The position numbers were made by a program, and so were the translations under genes. The notes under the pieces are model-generated. The model was not told where the DNA came from, ran no database searches, and saw nothing but the letters and a program-made list of their open reading frames with translations. From JANMDU01 sp031375105 (GTDB taxonomy: Bacteria; Pseudomonadota; Gammaproteobacteria; Burkholderiales; Burkholderiaceae_C): a stretch of DNA of 64,000 nt. The stretch spans positions 1 to 64,000 of the forward strand of contig JANMHJ010000060.1 in assembly GCA_031375105.1 (NCBI GenBank), written 5' to 3'. Below, piece after piece: positions 59,605 through 64,000 of this stretch; the first letter of the stretch is position 1, and each line of letters starts with the position of its first letter.

Positions 59605-61167
59605 TCAGCCTGCGGTTACTCCAATGCCTTTGAACTCACCCGTCGCAATCCGCTTCTGCCACTCCGCAGGCCCAGTAATGTGCGCGCTTGTGCCGCCGGA
59701 ATCGACTGCGACCGTGACGGGCATGTCCACCACATCAAATTCGTAAATCGCTTCCATGCCGAGATCAGCGAAGCCGACGACTTTGGCGGTTTTGATGGCT
59801 TTAGAAACGAGATACGCAGCACCGCCGACCGCCATCAAATAAGCCGATTTATGTTTCTTGATCGCTGCGATACCTTCAGGGCCGCGCTCGGCTTTGCCGA
59901 TCATGCTGATGAGGCCAGTTTGCGCGAGCATCATTTCTGTGAAGCCGTCCATGCGGGTGGCTGTCGTCGGGCCGGCAGGGCCGACTGCTTCGCCTTTGAC
60001 CGGATCAACGGGGCCGACGTAATAAATCACGCGGTTGGTGAAATCGACGGGCAACTTCTCTCCAGCGGCGAGCATGGTTTGGATGCGTTTGTGGGCGGCG
60101 TCGCGCCCTGTGAGCATTTTTCCGCAGAGCAAAAGCGTTTGGCCGGGTAGCCAGCTAGCAACTTCTTCTTGAGTGAGTGTGTTCAGATCGACGCGCTTGG
60201 ATTTCACGTAATCAGGTGCCCAATGCACATCAGGCCACAGGTCGAGCGAGGGCGGATCGAGATACACCGGGCTCGAACCATCCATCACGAGATGCGCATG
60301 GCGCGTGGCAGCGCAGTTGGGGATCATGGCAATCGGTTTACCAGCGGCATGTGTGGGATACATTTTGATTTTTACATCGAGCACGGTGGTCAAACCGCCC
60401 AAGCCTTGCGCGCCAATGCCAAGCGCATTGACTTTCTCATGCAGCTCCAAGCGCAGTGCTTCGGTTTTCGTCAAAGCTGCGCCAGAAGTCTGCTTGGCCT
60501 GCAGCTCATACATGTCGATGTCTTCCATCAGGCTTTCTTTGGCCATGAGCACGGCTTTCTCTGCCGTGCCACCGATGCCAATACCCAGCATGCCCGGCGG
60601 GCACCAGCCTGCGCCCATGGTGGGCACGGTTTTGAGCACCCAATCCACCACACTGTCGCCCGGGTTGAGCATGTACAGCTTGCTTTTGTTTTCTGAGCCA
60701 CCGCCTTTGGCCGCGACGCCAATGTCTAGCGTGTTACCCGGCACGAGCTGCACATTGATGACAGCGGGCGTGTTGTCTTTCGTGTTTTTACGATCAAACT
60801 GCGGATCAGCCACGATACTCGCGCGCAGCGTGTTGTCTGGATGGTTATAAGCGCGGCGCACCCCTTCGTTGATCACATCATCTAAAGCGCCATCGCCAAA
60901 CTCTTCGCAGCCTTCAAAGCGCACATCCATGCCGATTTTGAGAAACACGTTCACGATGCCCGTGTCTTGGCAAATAGGGCGATGGCCCTCGGCGCTCATG
61001 CGGCTGTTGGTGAGGATTTGCGCAATCGCATCTTTCGCAGCGGGCGATTGCTCACGCTCGTAGGCGCGTGCGAGATGAGCGATGTAATCTGCGGGGTGGT
61101 AGTAGCTGATGTATTGCAGCGCGCCGGCGATGGTGTCAACGATGTCTTGGGCTTTGATGGTTGTCAT
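59605..61167 (-). CDS. fumA: Class I (iron-sulfur) fumarate hydratase
   Basis: This 520-residue [4Fe-4S] hydro-lyase interconverts fumarate and malate in the TCA cycle. N-terminal alpha part: EGHRPICQDTGIVNVFLKIG with a cluster cysteine, and GGSENKSKLYMLNPGDSV. Further cysteines are in GAGWCPPGMLGIG and MIPNCAATRHAH. The C-terminal beta part has GRDAAHKRIQ and VGPAGPTTATRMDGF. Alpha and beta parts are fused, as in FumA/FumB. The DUF3592 gene follows. Confidence 0.94.
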   Translation of the reverse strand: MTTIKAQDIVDTIAGALQYISYYHPADYIAHLARAYEREQSPAAKDAIAQILTNSRMSAEGHRPICQDTGIVNVFLKIGMDVRFEGCEEFGDGALDDVINEGVRRAYNHPDNTLRASIVADPQFDRKNTKDNTPAVINVQLVPGNTLDIGVAAKGGGSENKSKLYMLNPGDSVVDWVLKTVPTMGAGWCPPGMLGIGIGGTAEKAVLMAKESLMEDIDMYELQAKQTSGAALTKTEALRLELHEKVNALGIGAQGLGGLTTVLDVKIKMYPTHAAGKPIAMIPNCAATRHAHLVMDGSSPVYLDPPSLDLWPDVHWAPDYVKSKRVDLNTLTQEEVASWLPGQTLLLCGKMLTGRDAAHKRIQTMLAAGEKLPVDFTNRVIYYVGPVDPVKGEAVGPAGPTTATRMDGFTEMMLAQTGLISMIGKAERGPEGIAAIKKHKSAYLMAVGGAAYLVSKAIKTAKVVGFADLGMEAIYEFDVVDMPVTVAVDSGGTSAHITGPAEWQKRIATGEFKGIGVTAG

Positions 61168-61244
61168 GGCGATCCAAAATGAGAGTTTTTTGAGGGACTG
61201 AAAAGCCCAACGCTCTATTTTAGGTCTCTTGCGCTGCAGCCAGC

Positions 61245-61454
61245 TTACTTCTCAATTACCCACTGAATGATGTATTTCGCTACAAAGCCAGTCATGCCAA
61301 AAGCCAAGCCAAGAAACAAGACGAAGGTGCCGAATTTACCTGCCTTCGACTCCCACGCCAAATGCCCAATGATGAACAGCATGTAGAGCACAAAGCCGCC
61401 AATGCCAAAGCTCAGGCCAAACGCCGAGATTTGCTCTTCTGTGAAGCCAAACAT
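61245..61454 (-). CDS. DUF2788 small membrane protein
   Basis: This 69-residue protein has two membrane helices (AFGLSFGIGGFVLYMLFIIG and FGTFVLFLGLAFGMTGFVAK) and matches the small DUF2788 proteins common in Betaproteobacteria; function unknown. Its ATG overlaps the DUF2189 stop upstream (TGATG), so the two membrane proteins are coupled. Confidence 0.85.
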   Translation of the reverse strand: MFGFTEEQISAFGLSFGIGGFVLYMLFIIGHLAWESKAGKFGTFVLFLGLAFGMTGFVAKYIIQWVIEK

Positions 61455-62323
61455 CAGAGCCGCTCCTCTGGCGGCATGCGCTCAGGCAGGCTGCTTGCCT
61501 CCACCAAATCGCGGTAAGCATGCCAGCTGGCATGGCCCAACCAAGGAACAATCACCACCAAACCAAGCATGGCGGTGGCCATACCGAGCAGCGTGAGCAA
61601 CATGATGATGGCAGCCCACAAGGCCAATGCAACAGGATTGCGCATCACAGCCAGCCAACTCGTGAGCACAGCCTGCATCACTGTCGCGCGCCGGTCTAGC
61701 AAGAGAGGCATCGAGACGACGCTTGATGCAAACAAAGGCGCTGCCATCAGGCCGCCCAGCGTGAGCCACAGCTCAAAAAGAGAGTGCTGCGGAGACAACA
61801 CCACATGGCGTAGGAAATCCATCGGCGTTTGAATCGGTTGCGCAGCCATCAAGGTGATCAACGAAGCAGAGGTCAACACCCAGCCAATACCCGCCAAGCC
61901 CAGCAGCAGCCCGAATCGCACCAGACTCCAATAGCCGCCGCGCACGGCATAACGGGAATACTGCCAGCGCGTCCATGTGTTGATGATCAGAGTGATATCT
62001 GTTTTTTCATCTTTTTCGAGCGCTCGGCTGATCGCATACAAGCTGGTCGCTAACACCGGTGCAATCACCAGAAATCCAGAAAATGCGCCAGCCAGCAACC
62101 AAAATTTATCCCCTGCGATTCCGATCAGCAGCAGCCCAACGGTTGCCACCAACAAGCCATGCGCCAAGCTGATACCGCCCGCTCGCCACATGTCTCGCCA
62201 GCCTTTACCCAGCCATTGCAGGCATTGCGTGAGCTTGATCTCGCGAACTTTTGGCAAGTTGTTGTTGCTGGGATCAATCCAGCGCTCTGGTGGCGGAGAA
62301 GCTTCGGGCATGGCTTTGAGCAT
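61454..62323 (-). CDS. DUF2189 membrane protein (first paralogue)
   Basis: This 289-residue protein has six to seven hydrophobic helices (LAHGLLVATVGLLLIGIA, FLVIAPVLATSLYAISRALE) and ends with VVIVPWLGHASWHAYRDLVE. The GPxLGHATWHAYR-type end and the N-terminal W-x-GW region are characteristic of DUF2189 proteins, whose function is unknown. It is divergent from a paralogue at 62417 with the same end motif. An FNR/ANR box lies between them. Confidence 0.85.
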   Translation of the reverse strand: MLKAMPEASPPPERWIDPSNNNLPKVREIKLTQCLQWLGKGWRDMWRAGGISLAHGLLVATVGLLLIGIAGDKFWLLAGAFSGFLVIAPVLATSLYAISRALEKDEKTDITLIINTWTRWQYSRYAVRGGYWSLVRFGLLLGLAGIGWVLTSASLITLMAAQPIQTPMDFLRHVVLSPQHSLFELWLTLGGLMAAPLFASSVVSMPLLLDRRATVMQAVLTSWLAVMRNPVALALWAAIIMLLTLLGMATAMLGLVVIVPWLGHASWHAYRDLVEASSLPERMPPEERL

Positions 62324-62346
62324 ACTGGTGCGCTACACCGCGCCTC

Positions 62347-62360
62347 TTGATCTAGATCAA
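62347..62360. promoter_or_regulatory. FNR/ANR box between the divergent DUF2189 genes
   Basis: TTGATCTAGATCAA is a perfect TTGAT-N4-ATCAA site, centred 24 bases before one start and 63 before the other. It points to oxygen control of one or both genes. Confidence 0.7.
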
Positions 62361-62416
62361 ACCACCAGCAGCCTGTTTCGCACAAGATACCTGATGCACT
62401 GAAACTCGCCCGCTTC

Positions 62417-63223
62417 ATGACCGATTTACCTGAGCCCACTGATACGATTTCTCAGCCTGCCGCGCGGCAGATGCCGCGCCCTACGGCGATCGGCTTTGTG
62501 GATCCCATCCGCTGGCTGATCGCGGGTGTGAAAGACGCGTTGGCGCATCCTGGTATTGCCTTGTTTTATGGCATCTGCTTTTGGCTGATGGCCTATGTGC
62601 TCGGCGCGGTTTTTCGCCATAAACCGGAATACAGCATGAGCATCGTTTCGGGCTGCCTGCTGGTCGGCCCTTTTTTAGCCATGGGGCTCTACGATGTGAG
62701 CCGCCGCATCGAGCGCGGCTTGAGGCCGGCGTTGTCTGCATCCATCACCTGCTGGGATCAGCATTTGGGCAGCATGGGCATGCTGGTGCTTGTTTTAATC
62801 GTGCTGGAGCTGCTTTGGGGGCGGGCTTCACTGGTGGTTTTTGCCGTTTTTTTCAACACCAGCTTATCGGGCACACCCGATGTGCTTCAGGCGCTGCTGT
62901 CTCCCGACAATTGGGAATTCATTGCGATTTATATGGCCGTTGGCGGGTTGTTCGCAGCTTTGGTGTTTTCCACCTCGGTGGTTTCTATTCCTATGATCCT
63001 AGACCGCAACACCGATGCCGTGACAGCCGCCATCACCAGCATGGCCGTCGTGTTGAGCAATATCTTGGTGATGATCTGGTGGGGCTTGCTGATTGTCAGC
63101 TTGGTGCTGACAGCATTGCTTTTGCCTTGGTCTATCGGCATTGTTGTGGTTGGCCCGGTCTTAGGCCACGCCACCTGGCACGCATACCGTGCCTGTGTGC
63201 GATGGGAAAGGGTCAATGATTAG
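62417..63223 (+). CDS. DUF2189 membrane protein (second paralogue)
   Basis: This 268-residue paralogue of the divergent neighbour has PIRWLIAGVKDALAHPGIAL, GCLLVGPFLAMGLYDVSRRI and the end VVGPVLGHATWHAYRACVRW. It has about six membrane helices. Function is unknown; DUF2189 proteins are often found near respiratory genes. Its 3' end overlaps the convergent YqhA-like gene by 11 bases. A second start upstream is not available because the FNR box and divergent gene lie there. Confidence 0.85.
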   Translation: MTDLPEPTDTISQPAARQMPRPTAIGFVDPIRWLIAGVKDALAHPGIALFYGICFWLMAYVLGAVFRHKPEYSMSIVSGCLLVGPFLAMGLYDVSRRIERGLRPALSASITCWDQHLGSMGMLVLVLIVLELLWGRASLVVFAVFFNTSLSGTPDVLQALLSPDNWEFIAIYMAVGGLFAALVFSTSVVSIPMILDRNTDAVTAAITSMAVVLSNILVMIWWGLLIVSLVLTALLLPWSIGIVVVGPVLGHATWHAYRACVRWERVND

Positions 63224-63836
63224 GCGTGTCATCCTTCGCCCGACCATCCAGTTTGCGGGTGACATGGTCGCTGTGGCTCATGAGCTTGTCCGTGTAAGCA
63301 ATCGCCATCGCAGAGAGCAAGAAGACGACATGGATGATGGTTTGATACATCAGCACCTGTTCGGTGTAATTGGCGGCATTGATGAAGGTTTTGAGCAGGT
63401 GGATGGAGGAGATGCCGATGATGGCCGTAGCGAGTTTGACTTTCAGCACACTTGCATTCACATGCGAAAGCCATTCAGGCTGATCAGGATGGTCTTCCAG
63501 ATTCATGCGGCTCACAAACGTCTCGTAGCCGCCGATGATCACCATGATCAGCAGGTTGGAGATCATCACCACATCAATCAGCGCGAGCACCACCAACATG
63601 ATCACCGTTTCATTGAGCGAGGTGATGGGCACATCCGTTTTGTAGCCAATGCTTTTCACCAGCGCGGCCACATCCGATTGACTGCCGAAAGCAGCAAAAA
63701 TCAAGTGATACAGCTCTAAGAAGAAATGCCAGACATAAACGCATTGCGCCAAAATCAGACCGATATACAGAGGCAATTGCAGCCAGCGGCTGGCAAAAAT
63801 CATATTGGGGAGGGTACGCATACGGTTATGTTTCAT
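63213..63836 (-). CDS. YqhA/UPF0114 family membrane protein
   Basis: This 207-residue inner-membrane protein of the YqhA family (UPF0114) has about four helices. Conserved parts are RWLQLPLYIGLILAQCVYVW, NLLIMVIIGGYETFVSR and KLATAIIGISSIHLLKTFI. Function is unknown. I chose ATG 63836 (MKHNRMRT); MRTLPN at 63821 is possible. It overlaps the convergent DUF2189 gene at its 3' end. Confidence 0.85.
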   Translation of the reverse strand: MKHNRMRTLPNMIFASRWLQLPLYIGLILAQCVYVWHFFLELYHLIFAAFGSQSDVAALVKSIGYKTDVPITSLNETVIMLVVLALIDVVMISNLLIMVIIGGYETFVSRMNLEDHPDQPEWLSHVNASVLKVKLATAIIGISSIHLLKTFINAANYTEQVLMYQTIIHVVFLLSAMAIAYTDKLMSHSDHVTRKLDGRAKDDTPNH

Positions 63837-63988
63837 TTTAGAAATACGGGAAAACACGAATAAAGCTGATTGTAGTGGGCGATACGCTTGATGCATTGGC
63901 GTGTCGCCCTCGCGTCAGAAGCCCGTAAGAGCAATCCGCGACATTACTGCCTGAATTTTCATCAAATCGTCACATTGGAGAATTTTGT

Positions 63989-64000
63989 ATGAGCACCGTT
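63989..64000 (+). CDS. Possible start of a gene running out of the window
   Basis: ATG at 63989 follows TTGGAG with good spacing and opens MSTV before the window ends. Too short to identify. Confidence 0.4.

Overview
The window looks like chromosome of a betaproteobacterium, order Burkholderiales and most likely Comamonadaceae. This is inferred from gene content: a NasA/NirBD assimilation cluster with a fused PP2C-kinase, YbiB next to CobA, DUF934 with CysH, and DUF2189/DUF2788 membrane proteins. No rRNA, tRNA, CRISPR array, phage or intact transposase was found.

Layout. 1-7000: the end of gcvP, then a minus-strand operon read from 6823 down to 393 (yebC, purD, an AT-rich membrane gene, hemF, nadD, rsfS, rlmH), mostly joined by 4-base overlaps. 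7000-10021: a HerA-like ATPase, a 660-base gene-free stretch made of decayed repeats, and a TauE-type exporter. 10053-17175: assimilatory sulfate reduction (siroheme reductase, DUF934 protein, CysH of the APS-reductase type, CysD, CysN), then a 7Fe ferredoxin and a ferredoxin-NADP reductase. 17359-25428: an orphan solute-binding protein, Hsp20, tsaD, a NasT-like ANTAR regulator, two small exported proteins and a two-component pair. 25430-42064: nitrate assimilation (nrtABC; a receptor kinase with CheY and CheX partners; narK; a PP2C-kinase; nirB, nirD, nasA). 42201-50501: a 5'-nucleotidase-like lipoprotein, ybiB, cobA (siroheme for both reductases), a sterol desaturase, a flavoprotein and PhoD. 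50538-64000: an RND pump with a very repetitive adaptor, murI, a Fic-fold protein, a nucleotidyltransferase-fold protein, class I fumarase and DUF2189/DUF2788/YqhA membrane proteins.

Control of nitrogen genes can be read from the DNA. Sigma-54 type -24/-12 elements precede nrtA, narK and nirB. The nrtA leader carries two hairpins with A1/G4 hexaloops followed by a terminator, the arrangement bound by ANTAR antiterminators; a NasT-like ANTAR protein is encoded 4.4 kb upstream. The nrt operon continues into a membrane receptor fused to a CheA-like kinase with CheY and CheX partners, an arrangement I do not recognise as described.

The window is also rich in small repeats. A ~45-base repeat occurs 12 times, nine of them inside and in frame with conserved genes. 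A CGCGAAAG-rich inverted repeat occurs five times between genes. A pair of inverted GGGTCAGA palindromes lies in frame inside nasA. A MITE-like element supplies the stop codon of tsaD, and an inverted pair of ~160-base elements lies at 8632-9092.
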